64,000 bases of DNA from Hymenobacter yonginensis. GTDB lineage: Bacteria; Bacteroidota; Bacteroidia; Cytophagales; Hymenobacteraceae. Location of the stretch: positions 1,240,001 through 1,304,000 of the forward strand of contig NZ_CP115396.1 of assembly GCF_027625995.1 (NCBI RefSeq), in the 5' to 3' direction. Made by a program: the position numbers and the translations under genes. Positions within the stretch are counted from its first letter, which is position 1. Each line of letters opens with the position of its first letter. The notes beneath the pieces are model-generated. The model was given only the letters and a program-made list of their open reading frames with translations. It was not told where the DNA came from and made no database searches. Of this stretch, positions 49,066-58,754 are shown in pieces.

Positions 49066-50403
49066 ATGTACAAACCATTACTATTCGTATCCGCATTTCT
49101 TGCCATGGGTGCCACCGCGCAGGCCCAGTGGGCAACCCAGCCGATCAGCTTTGCTAATCCGGTCGCCTCGCCGGCCCTGATTGAAGCCGTCAGTCCTACC
49201 GTAGTCTGGACGATTGGTTACGACTTCACAGACGAAGACTCCAACCTTGTAGCAGTGAGCACCAACGGTGGGGTTTCCTGGTCGACCTCGACGGTGACGG
49301 GCGTGGATAATACCTCTGAATTCGTGTCGTCGCTGGCCGCTATCAGCAATACCACCGCGTGGGTGACTGTGGTTGGCAACCGGGCCGATGGCCGGGTGAT
49401 GAAAACCACCGACGGCGGCCAGACCTGGGTGCGCCAGACCACGGCGGCGCAGTTTGGCAGTACCACGAGCTACCCGTCCGTCGTGCACTTCTTCAACGCC
49501 AACGACGGCGTAGTGCTGGGCGACCCGGTTACGGACGGCGGCCCGTTTGAGCTCTACACCACTTCCAACGGCGGCGCGACCTGGACGGCCGTGGCGGCCC
49601 CACCGGTTTCCAGCCCCCGCGAAGACACGTACGACGACGCGTTTGCCGTGGTAGGCAATACTATCTGGTGCGGAACGTACCAGGGACGCATCCTGCGCAG
49701 CACCGACAAGGGCCTGACCTGGGCGGCGCCGGTTGCCAGCGGGTTGACGGCTGTGCGGAGTATTGCGTTCCGGGATGCCCTGAACGGCCTGGCCATTTTC
49801 CTGGCTGAGGACACCGGTGAGCGGGAACTGTCGCGTACCACCGACGGCGGCCTTACCTGGACCCGGGTGAACTACACCGGCACCATGCCCGGCTTCGGCA
49901 TCGACAACGTGCCCGGTACCAACCAGTACGTGAGCACCGGTCTTGACCTAGGCGACGGCATCAAAGGCACGGCCTATACCCGCGACAATGGCCAAACCTG
50001 GGTGACAGTCGAAAGCACCAACAACAACCTGTTCGTGGATTTTGCCAGCCCAACCGCAGGCTGGACGGGTGGTATTAACCTCACGACTGGCGCTGGCCAG
50101 GGGATGCGCCGCTTCACCAGTTCCGTGCTGGGTACTAAGCAGGCCACTGTAGAGCAGCTGGGCTACAGCGTGTACCCCAACCCAAGCGCCGATGGCCGCT
50201 TTGAAGTACGCGCCCAGGAAGCCCGCACCGGCGTGCTGCTGCGCGTATCCGACGCGCTGGGCCGGGAGGTAGTACGCCGCCCCTGGACGGGCAACGGCAC
50301 GGCTCCTGTCACGCTCGACCTGAGCCAGTATCAGGCCGGGGTGTATACGCTCGAAATCAGCTCGGCCGCCGGCACTGCCCACCAGAAGCTGGTGGTGAAA
50401 TAA
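49066..50403 (+). CDS. Secreted YCF48/BNR-like beta-propeller protein with T9SS sorting domain, copy 2 of 3
   Basis: 445 residues. Signal peptide MYKPLLFVSAFLAMGATAQA; Asp-box-like motifs STNGGVSWSTS, TTDGGQTWVRQT, TSNGGATWTAV, STDKGLTWAAP, TTDGGLTWTRV, TRDNGQTWVTV; sorting domain VYPNPSADGRFEVRA to HQKLVVK. Closest to copy 3: both have FRDALNGLA and GLDNVPGT-xx-YVSTG. The 5' leader is shared with copy 3 only. Each copy has its own terminator, so they may be transcribed separately. Confidence 0.85.
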   Translation: MYKPLLFVSAFLAMGATAQAQWATQPISFANPVASPALIEAVSPTVVWTIGYDFTDEDSNLVAVSTNGGVSWSTSTVTGVDNTSEFVSSLAAISNTTAWVTVVGNRADGRVMKTTDGGQTWVRQTTAAQFGSTTSYPSVVHFFNANDGVVLGDPVTDGGPFELYTTSNGGATWTAVAAPPVSSPREDTYDDAFAVVGNTIWCGTYQGRILRSTDKGLTWAAPVASGLTAVRSIAFRDALNGLAIFLAEDTGERELSRTTDGGLTWTRVNYTGTMPGFGIDNVPGTNQYVSTGLDLGDGIKGTAYTRDNGQTWVTVESTNNNLFVDFASPTAGWTGGINLTTGAGQGMRRFTSSVLGTKQATVEQLGYSVYPNPSADGRFEVRAQEARTGVLLRVSDALGREVVRRPWTGNGTAPVTLDLSQYQAGVYTLEISSAAGTAHQKLVVK

Positions 50404-50430
50404 GCTGCTGCTTCATACGCCGACTGGCGG

Positions 50431-50466
50431 AAAAGCCTCCGTTCGAGAAAAACGGAGGCTTTTTTA
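50431..50466 (+). terminator. Terminator after propeller copy 2
   Basis: 13-bp perfect stem (50431-50443 with 50451-50463) ending in T. Confidence 0.8.
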
Positions 50467-50482
50467 TGGATTCGTGCCCGCC

Positions 50483-50527
50483 GTCAGCCAACCATTTGTA
50501 CTGCTCTGTACTCTAGCTGTCAACTTC
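50483..50527 (+). repeat. Conserved leader upstream of propeller copy 3
   Basis: Second copy of the 45-base block at 48986-49030; ends 18 bases before the ATG at 50546. Confidence 0.75.
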
Positions 50528-50545
50528 CATCCTTTTCCATCTATT

Positions 50546-51880
50546 ATGCGCAAACAATTATGCATGCTGGGCTTTCTGCTGGCGTTTGGTTCGGCCCGAG
50601 TTCAGGCCCAATGGGTCAACCAGCCCGTGAACAACCCCACGCCCGACCAGTTCAACCTGCTCATCTCTGCCGTAGATGCCAACGTGGCCTGGACCACCGT
50701 GGTAGGCAGTGAGGATTTCTTCACCCAGCTGTTCAGCCGCACCACCAATGGCGGCACCACTTGGACCACGCTGGCCATTCCGGGCCTGACGCCCAACGAC
50801 CTCGTGACCAGCATCTACGCCCGGAACGCCACCACTGCCTGGGTAACAGTGGCTGCCGATTTTGTAGGGCCCGGCCGCATCCTGCGCACCACCGACGGCG
50901 GGGCTAGCTGGGTCACCCAGACCACGGCCAGCCAGTTTGCCGGGGCCAACAGCTTCCCGACCGTGGTACGCTTCTTTGATGCGGTGAACGGCGTGGCGCT
51001 GGGCAACCCCAACAACGGACGCTTTGAAATCTACACCACCAGCAACGCCGGCGAAACCTGGACGGCCATTCCGGCTGCCAACGCACCCCAGCCTCAGGGG
51101 CTGGAAGACCTGGTGACCGGCGTGCCGGTGGTGGCACAGGCCGGCAACAGCATCTGGGTGGCCACCGACGAGGGCCGAATGCTGCGCTCCACCGACCGGG
51201 GCCTGACCTGGGCCGTATCCGCCACCGGCCTGGAGTACCCGGCCAACGTGGCATTCCGCGACGCGCTCAACGGCCTGGCCCTGGACGAAGACGGCAGTTA
51301 CGTGCGCACCACCGACGGTGGGGCCACCTGGGCGGCCCTCAACCCCACCGGTTCTGTGCGCCGCGTCGGCCTCGACAACGTGCCCGGCACCCGCACCTAC
51401 GTATCGACGGGGTTTGGCGCCTACGGCCCCGGTTCGTCGTATTCCACCGACGACGGCCAGACCTGGATAACCCTCGAATCAACCATCAACCACGCGTTGG
51501 TGGATTTCGTCAGCCCGAGCGTGGGCTGGTCGGGAGGCCTGCTGGTGGATGCCGACGGCGAGGTGGCGGGCGGCAACGGCATGAACAGGTACGTGGGCAT
51601 CACGCTGGCCAACAACGCGGCCCTGGCTTCGCGTCTGGGCATCAGTGCCTTCCCCAACCCCGCGCCCGATGGCCGCTTTGTGGTGCGGGCCAGCGGCCTG
51701 AAGGCCGCCACCCCGGCGCGCGTGCTCGATGGGCTGGGCCGCACCGTGCGCACCGAAACCTGGACCTCGCCCGCGCTGGCCCCGCTTTCGCTGGACCTGA
51801 GTCAGCAGCCGGTGGGCGTGTATGTGCTGGAGCTGAGCACCCCCGAAGGGCTCGTGCGCCAGAAGCTGGTGGTGCGCTAA
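50546..51880 (+). CDS. Secreted YCF48/BNR-like beta-propeller protein with T9SS sorting domain, copy 3 of 3
   Basis: 444 residues from the ATG at 50546 (MRKQLCMLGFLLAFGSARVQA); the frame from 50474 runs through the conserved leader and is rejected. Motifs TTNGGTTWTTL, TTDGGASWVTQT, TSNAGETWTAI, STDRGLTWAVS, TTDGGATWAAL and a final STDDGQTWITL. The sorting domain begins AFPNPAPDGRFVVRA and ends RQKLVVR. Unlike copies 1 and 2 it has VLDGLGR where sorting domains usually have D-x-x-GR, a minor variation. Confidence 0.85.
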   Translation: MRKQLCMLGFLLAFGSARVQAQWVNQPVNNPTPDQFNLLISAVDANVAWTTVVGSEDFFTQLFSRTTNGGTTWTTLAIPGLTPNDLVTSIYARNATTAWVTVAADFVGPGRILRTTDGGASWVTQTTASQFAGANSFPTVVRFFDAVNGVALGNPNNGRFEIYTTSNAGETWTAIPAANAPQPQGLEDLVTGVPVVAQAGNSIWVATDEGRMLRSTDRGLTWAVSATGLEYPANVAFRDALNGLALDEDGSYVRTTDGGATWAALNPTGSVRRVGLDNVPGTRTYVSTGFGAYGPGSSYSTDDGQTWITLESTINHALVDFVSPSVGWSGGLLVDADGEVAGGNGMNRYVGITLANNAALASRLGISAFPNPAPDGRFVVRASGLKAATPARVLDGLGRTVRTETWTSPALAPLSLDLSQQPVGVYVLELSTPEGLVRQKLVVR

Positions 51881-51913
51881 GCGGCCGAAGCGTCAGGAAT
51901 ATCGGATTATTCG

Positions 51914-51948
51914 AAGGCCTGTTCCCAGCCCGGAGCAGGCCTTTTTTT
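51914..51948 (+). terminator. Terminator after propeller copy 3
   Basis: 12-base arms (51914-51925 with 51932-51943, one G-T pair) followed by T. Confidence 0.75.
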
Positions 51949-52029
51949 GCCCATGCTCCGGCGGCCTTTCTCGCCACTGTTAGGCGGGCTTATTCGGGGC
52001 TGGCGCTAGCAAAAACGGGATATTTTCGG

Positions 52030-52037
52030 TACTTTTG
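52030..52037 (+). promoter_or_regulatory. -7 element of gyrB
   Basis: TACTTTTG, exact TAnnTTTG, 35 bases before the ATG. No clear -33 TTG at 20 bases. Confidence 0.55.
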
Positions 52038-52057
52038 TAGGATAGCATCCTAGCTGA

Positions 52058-54055
<1,998 letters not shown>

Positions 54056-54068
54056 CGCGCTGATACTA

Positions 54069-54099
54069 AAAAAAGCCCGCTCCGTGAGCGGGCTTTTTT
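54069..54099 (+). terminator. Terminator of gyrB
   Basis: 14-bp perfect stem (54069-54082 with 54086-54099), three-base loop, T-rich right arm. Confidence 0.85.
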
Positions 54100-54218
54100 A
54101 TTGATGTCTGCCAACCAACAAACCCCGTAGAAGCAGCTACATTTATTAAAAGCGCAACAGAAGGTCCGGTACCAGCGTGTATCTTGCCGTACTGCCTTCT
54201 GGATGCCCTTCCTCCGTT

Positions 54219-56522
54219 ATGAAACTCTTCAAGTCCGCCGACCTTATCCGCAAAAGCAAATACATCAGCCGCGACCTGAGCTGGCTGCGCTTCAACTACC
54301 GCGTGCTCGACCAGGCCAAGGACGCCGGCCGGCCGCTGTTCGACCGGTTACGGTTTCTGGCCATCACGTCGTCGAACCTGGATGAGTTCTTCATGATTCG
54401 CGTCGGCTCGCTTTACAACTACCTCGACTACGGTAAGGAGCGGGTGGACTACTCGGGGCTGCGCGAGCTGCCCTTCCGGCGCAAGCTGCTCGATTTCGCC
54501 CACCGCTTCGTCAACGACCAGTCGATGACATACCTCAACGAGCTGAAGCCGCAGTTTGAGAAGAACGGCTTCAACATCCTGCGGATGGACGAGCTGACGG
54601 AGCTGGAGCTGAAAAAGGCCGACGGCTACTTCAAAAACACCATCTTCCCGCTGCTCACGCCGATGGTGTACGACTCGTACCACGGCTTCCCGCTGATGAT
54701 GAACCAGATGCTGATTCTGGGCGTGGTGACGCGCACCGGCACCGGCGACCTGGAAACCGAGAAAGGGCAGGAGCGCCTCACCTTCGTGCAGATTCCGCAG
54801 AACCTGACGCGCTTCTTCGAGCTCACGCGCAAGGAGAAGGTGCTGTTTGTGCCGATTGAGGAAATCGTGCGGGCCAACCTGCCCAAGCTGTTCCGCAACG
54901 TGGAAATCGAATCGGCTGACCTGTTCCGTATCACCCGCAACGGTGACTTCACGCTGGAAGAGTCGGAGGACATCGATACCGATTTCATTAAGGAGCTGCA
55001 GCAGGGCCTCAAGACGCGCAAGCGCGGCCGCGTGGTGCGCCTGGAGGTGGAGCCCAACGCCTCGGCGCTGCTGATGACCGTGCTCAAGGAGCGCTGGAAA
55101 ATTGACAACGGCAACGTGTTCGTTATCAACTCGCTGATTGACCTGAAAGGGCTGCTGCAGATTCTGAAGCACCCCAACTTCCGCGGCAAAACCTCGCGCC
55201 AGCCCGCCCCGATTGCGCCGCTGAGTTTGCCCGAAGGTGCCGACGAAAACCTGTTCGAGTACCTCAAGCACCACGACGTGCTGTTGCATCACCCTTATAA
55301 CAGCATTGAGCCGATGGTGCGGCTGCTGGAGCAGGCCGCCGAAGACCCGCAGGTACTGGGCATCAAGCAAACCATCTACCGCCTCGCCGACGACTCGCGC
55401 GTGACGGCGGCGCTGCTGAAGGCGGCCGAAAACGGCAAGCACGTGTCGGTACTGTTCGAAATCAAGGCCCGCTTTGATGAGGAGCGCAACATCCGGGAGG
55501 GCGCGCGGCTGGAAAAGGCCGGTTGCTTCGTGATTTACGGGGTGAGCAAGTACAAGACGCACACCAAGATGCTGATGGTCATCCGGAAGGAAGGCGAGAA
55601 GGTGACGCGCTACGTGCACATCGGCTCGGGCAACTACAACGAGCAAACCAGCAAGCTCTACACCGACGTGAGCCTACTCACGACCAACGACGTGTACGGC
55701 CACGACGTGTCGGAATTCTTCAACGTCATCACCGGCCACTCGCAGCCCGACGACTACGAGTACCTGATTACGGCGCCCAAAGACATGCGCCAGCAGCTGG
55801 TGCACCTGATTCGGGAAGAAGCCCGCAACGCCAAGAAAGGCCTGCCCAGCGGCATTGTCATCAAAATCAACTCTCTGGAAGACAAGGAGGTGATTGACGA
55901 GCTGTACAAGGCCTCGAAAGCCGGCGTGCCCATTCGCCTGATTGTGCGCGGCATCTGCTGCCTGCGGCCGGGCCGCCCCAGCCTGAGCGAAAACATTGAA
56001 GTGCGCAGCGTGGTCGGCGATTTGCTGGAGCACTCGCGCCTGTTCTACTTCCACCAGGCCGGGCAGCCGCGCCTCTACGCCGGCTCTGCCGACGTGATGG
56101 TCCGCTCCTTCGACCGGCGTATTGAGGCGCTGTTCCTGATTGTGAATCCGCAGCTTAAGCGCGAGGCCATCGGCATCCTGATGCTCAACCTGCTCGACAA
56201 CCAGAATAGCTACGTGATGCGCGAGGATGGCGCCTACATCCGGCGCCAGCCGCAGCCCGACGAGGTGATTGTGAACGTGCACAAAGACTTCTACCGCCGC
56301 GACGAAGAGCGCCTGGCCAACGCCACACCCGACGGCATGCTGTTGCTGCTGACTGCGGCAAAAGCAGCTGAAGAAGCTGCCCTCGCCGCCGCCCAGGAAC
56401 CAGTAGAAGCCTGCGGAGCCGATGAGGAAACGCCCGCCGAAGAGCCCGAAGCCGTAGTCGTGGAATATATGGTGGCGGCCGAGGCCGAAGAGAAGGCCGA
56501 AGCCAACCGCACAAACGCGTAG
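54219..56522 (+). CDS. ppk1: Polyphosphate kinase 1
   Basis: 767 residues from the ATG at 54219; the frame from 54177 is not conserved. It reversibly polymerises ATP gamma-phosphate into polyphosphate. N-terminal helical domain YISRDLSWLRFNYRVL; phospholipase-D-like catalytic halves with the phospho-acceptor His448 in YKTHTKM, YVHIGSGNYNE, and the second His605 in LLEHSRLFYFH. GSADVMVRSFDRRIEALF is also conserved. The last 65 residues or so form an Ala/Glu-rich acidic tail (TAAKAAEEAALAAAQEP) absent from standard PPK1. An exopolyphosphatase lies convergently downstream. Confidence 0.95.
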   Translation: MKLFKSADLIRKSKYISRDLSWLRFNYRVLDQAKDAGRPLFDRLRFLAITSSNLDEFFMIRVGSLYNYLDYGKERVDYSGLRELPFRRKLLDFAHRFVNDQSMTYLNELKPQFEKNGFNILRMDELTELELKKADGYFKNTIFPLLTPMVYDSYHGFPLMMNQMLILGVVTRTGTGDLETEKGQERLTFVQIPQNLTRFFELTRKEKVLFVPIEEIVRANLPKLFRNVEIESADLFRITRNGDFTLEESEDIDTDFIKELQQGLKTRKRGRVVRLEVEPNASALLMTVLKERWKIDNGNVFVINSLIDLKGLLQILKHPNFRGKTSRQPAPIAPLSLPEGADENLFEYLKHHDVLLHHPYNSIEPMVRLLEQAAEDPQVLGIKQTIYRLADDSRVTAALLKAAENGKHVSVLFEIKARFDEERNIREGARLEKAGCFVIYGVSKYKTHTKMLMVIRKEGEKVTRYVHIGSGNYNEQTSKLYTDVSLLTTNDVYGHDVSEFFNVITGHSQPDDYEYLITAPKDMRQQLVHLIREEARNAKKGLPSGIVIKINSLEDKEVIDELYKASKAGVPIRLIVRGICCLRPGRPSLSENIEVRSVVGDLLEHSRLFYFHQAGQPRLYAGSADVMVRSFDRRIEALFLIVNPQLKREAIGILMLNLLDNQNSYVMREDGAYIRRQPQPDEVIVNVHKDFYRRDEERLANATPDGMLLLLTAAKAAEEAALAAAQEPVEACGADEETPAEEPEAVVVEYMVAAEAEEKAEANRTNA

Positions 56523-56530
56523 AAGCAGCG

Positions 56531-56569
56531 TGTCATTGCGAGGACGAAGGACGAAGCAATCTTTCCTCT
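56531..56569 (+). repeat. Intergenic repeat, family A, diverged copy
   Basis: Opens TGTCATTGCGAGGACGAAGG and continues ACGAAGCAATCTTTCCTCT; same core as the arms at 22265 and 22394 with four extra bases in the middle. Directly after ppk1. Confidence 0.75.
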
Positions 56570-56595
56570 CCGTGCGCTAAGCGTGAATTAAGCGG

Positions 56596-56640
56596 AAAGC
56601 CCTCCGGCGTTAGTGTACTACACTACTGCCGGAGGGCTTT
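56596..56640. terminator. Bidirectional terminator between ppk1 and ppx
   Basis: 13-bp perfect stem (56596-56608 with 56628-56640), inner loop itself partly paired (AGTGTA/CACT), then CTTTG. Confidence 0.75.
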
Positions 56641-56657
56641 CTTTGTTGATGGCGGGC

Positions 56658-56742
56658 AGTAGCGTGAAGCTTTTCTTTACTTCGCGTTTTCGACGCCTAT
56701 CACAACCGGTGGCTCAGGCGCGAAGCAAAGGCTTCGCGCTAC
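56658..56742. repeat. Inverted pair of intergenic repeats (family B)
   Basis: 56658-56686 opens AGTAGCGTGAAGC and ends CTTCGCG; the minus strand of 56718-56742 reads AGTAGCGCGAAGC and ends CTTCGCGC. Same core as the pair at 63054/63121. Each unit is itself a hairpin (9-bp stem at 56718-56726/56731-56739). Confidence 0.7.
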
Positions 56743-56753
56743 TGGTTGGCCGT

Positions 56754-57749
56754 TTACTCTACCTCGGTGGGGCGGCTTTGTACTGTTGGAATAGGCGTGC
56801 GGTTGGAATGGTCGTCGCGGGCCCGGATTTCGTCGAAGTGCTCTTCGAACAGGGTCTGAAGCATGCCGTCTTTCAGGCCGATGTCGGGCACAATCATCTG
56901 GCTGATGTTGGCCCATTCCATGGCCGAGAGGTAGATGTGGCCGGCTGGCACGATAACGTCAGCGCGGTCGGGGTTGAGCATGGCCACGTTGACGCGCTCG
57001 TCCATGCTCAGGCTGGTCAGGTGGTCGAGGATGGTGCCGATGCGGCGGCGCGTGACAGGCTTGTCGAGCTGAGGTTGAGCCAGGCTGTAGAGCTTGTTGA
57101 TGTTGCCACCCGTGCCAATGGCCCGCGTGACGTGGTAGCGGCGGGCATTTTCCGTCACCCATTCCTCCATGCGCTGCCACAGGCCAGCTTGGGCATCTGT
57201 GTTGGCGAGGCCGCTTTCTTCCTGCTGCATGCGCCGGATCGAGCCAATCTCAAACGACTGCGAGGCCACCTTGCGGCGGTCGTGGTAGATGTTGAACTCG
57301 GTGCTGCCGCCGCCCACATCGATGTGCAGATAGTGCTTTTTGTCTTCGAGCAGGTGCTCGATTACGCGGTTGATGTAGGCGGCCTCGGCCTGCCCGTCAA
57401 TCACCTGCACCGACATGCCCAGCTCCTGCTGAATGCGGGCGGCTACTTCGGCGCCGTTGGTGGCCGTGCGCATGGCCGATGTGGCGCAGATCAGGTAGTG
57501 GTTGGGGGCCACGTCGTGCACTTCCATCAGCAGCTTCAGCGCGTGCAGAAACTTGATGAACTTCTCCTGCTTCTTCTCCGAAATGGTGCCGGTGGCAAAC
57601 ACGTCTTCGCCGAGGCGTAGCGGATAGCGCACGTACTCCACCCGCTTGAGCCGGTACCGGTCGCCGTAGTGCAGGACTGCTGAAATCTGACAGCGAACAG
57701 CGTTGGAACCGATATCAATGGCGGCAAGCTTCAGCAGAGGATATTGCAC
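56754..57749 (-). CDS. ppx: Ppx/GppA family exopolyphosphatase
   Basis: 331 residues from the GTG at 57749 (VQYPLLKLAAIDIGSNAVR). The longer frame opens with TTG at 57800 and would place the promoter -7 inside the gene, so the GTG is preferred. Sugar kinase/HSP70-like phosphatase fold: AAIDIGSNAVR, ATSAMRTATNG, IDGQAEAAYI, HIDVGGGSTEF, AIGTGGNINKL. It lacks the C-terminal HD-like domain of long Ppx forms. Hydrolyses terminal phosphates from polyphosphate or pppGpp. Convergent with ppk1. Confidence 0.88.
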   Translation of the reverse strand: MQYPLLKLAAIDIGSNAVRCQISAVLHYGDRYRLKRVEYVRYPLRLGEDVFATGTISEKKQEKFIKFLHALKLLMEVHDVAPNHYLICATSAMRTATNGAEVAARIQQELGMSVQVIDGQAEAAYINRVIEHLLEDKKHYLHIDVGGGSTEFNIYHDRRKVASQSFEIGSIRRMQQEESGLANTDAQAGLWQRMEEWVTENARRYHVTRAIGTGGNINKLYSLAQPQLDKPVTRRRIGTILDHLTSLSMDERVNVAMLNPDRADVIVPAGHIYLSAMEWANISQMIVPDIGLKDGMLQTLFEEHFDEIRARDDHSNRTPIPTVQSRPTEVE

Positions 57750-57779
57750 GGGCAGTGGGGTTGGCGAGAGGAGTGAGGG

Positions 57780-57787
57780 CAAAGATA
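57780..57787 (-). promoter_or_regulatory. -7 element of ppx
   Basis: The minus strand reads TATCTTTG, exact TAnnTTTG, 30 bases upstream of the GTG. Supports the shorter start. Confidence 0.5.
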
Positions 57788-57850
57788 GCCGTTTGGGCAA
57801 AACAGGCCCTTTTATGAAGGACGGCTTAGGCCGCTGTTCATAGTATTTGC

Positions 57851-57864
57851 TTACTATATAGTAA
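57851..57864. promoter_or_regulatory. Palindrome upstream of the membrane-protein gene
   Basis: TTACTATATAGTAA, a perfect 14-bp palindrome in an AT-rich patch, followed by a partial repeat TTATAGTAA (57866-57874). Lies 26 bases before the ATG at 57891, in the gap shared with divergent ppx. Confidence 0.5.
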
Positions 57865-57890
57865 CTTATAGTAAACCAACGCCCTTCGCC

Positions 57891-58754
57891 ATGCTCTCCG
57901 ACCTGACTTATCTGGACGCCCCGGCGCCGTTATGGCTGGTGGCGGTGTTCCTGGGCACTGTGCTGATGGCCGTGGCGCTACTGCTGCACCTGTGCTACCG
58001 CGCCGATATCTGGCTGCTGCCGCCGGCGCTGCTGCTGGCGTGGTGGCTGCTGCTGCAGGGAATCTTGGTGTACATGGGGTTTTACCGGAATCTGTACGCG
58101 GTGCCGCCGCGCCTGCTGGTGCTGGGCGTGGGGCCGCCATTGGTGGCCATGGCCGGGCTGCTGCTCACCCGATCCGGCCGAAGCCTGCTCGCCCGCTTCG
58201 ACCTAGTGGGCCTTACACGCCTGAGCGTGGTGCGGATTCCGGTGGAACTGTGCCTGTATGGGCTGGCGCTGCACCATCTGGTGCCCGACCTGATAACGTT
58301 TGCTGACCGCAACCTCGACCTGGCCGCCGGCCTCACGGCGCCGCTTGCCGCCTACTGGTTTCGGGGCCGGCTGATGGGGCCGCGGCTGCTGCTGCTCTGG
58401 CACGCGGGCAGCCTAGTGTTGCTGCTGAATGTGGTGGTGTTGGCGGCCGGGAGCATGCCCACGCCCTGGCAGCAGCTGGGATTTTCGCAGCCCAATGTGG
58501 CGGTGCTTCACTGGCCGTTTGTGTGGCTACCCACCTTCATTGTGCCGCTGGTGCTGTTTTCGCACGTGGCGGCATTACGGCAGCTGCTGGCCTCGCCACA
58601 CAAAACTGCCCCGCTACAGCCAAGTAGCAGGGCAGACGAGTGGCATTTGGAGCCGTGGTTTATTGGTCGATCCGGAAGCCGAGGCCGAACTGGATTAGGC
58701 CGCTTTCTTCGGGCGAAATCTGGTAGGAAACCGACAGGGTTAGCTGGTCGGTGA
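57891..58754 (+). CDS. Seven-helix membrane protein of unknown function
   Basis: 287 residues with about seven hydrophobic helices. Conserved-looking segments are VYMGFYRNLYAVPPRL, RIPVELCLYGLALHHLVPDLITF and GRNLDLAAGLTAPLAA-like (ADRNLDLAAGLTAPLA). From memory, proteins with this RIPVE...HxxVP...LAGLTAP pattern are common in Bacteroidota but have no assigned role. The final 32 codons overlap the end of the convergent phosphoesterase-barrel gene by 95 bases, and that Arg/Gly-rich tail (GSRGRTGLGRFLRAKSGRK) is probably not conserved. Confidence 0.7.
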   Translation: MLSDLTYLDAPAPLWLVAVFLGTVLMAVALLLHLCYRADIWLLPPALLLAWWLLLQGILVYMGFYRNLYAVPPRLLVLGVGPPLVAMAGLLLTRSGRSLLARFDLVGLTRLSVVRIPVELCLYGLALHHLVPDLITFADRNLDLAAGLTAPLAAYWFRGRLMGPRLLLLWHAGSLVLLLNVVVLAAGSMPTPWQQLGFSQPNVAVLHWPFVWLPTFIVPLVLFSHVAALRQLLASPHKTAPLQPSSRADEWHLEPWFIGRSGSRGRTGLGRFLRAKSGRKPTGLAGR

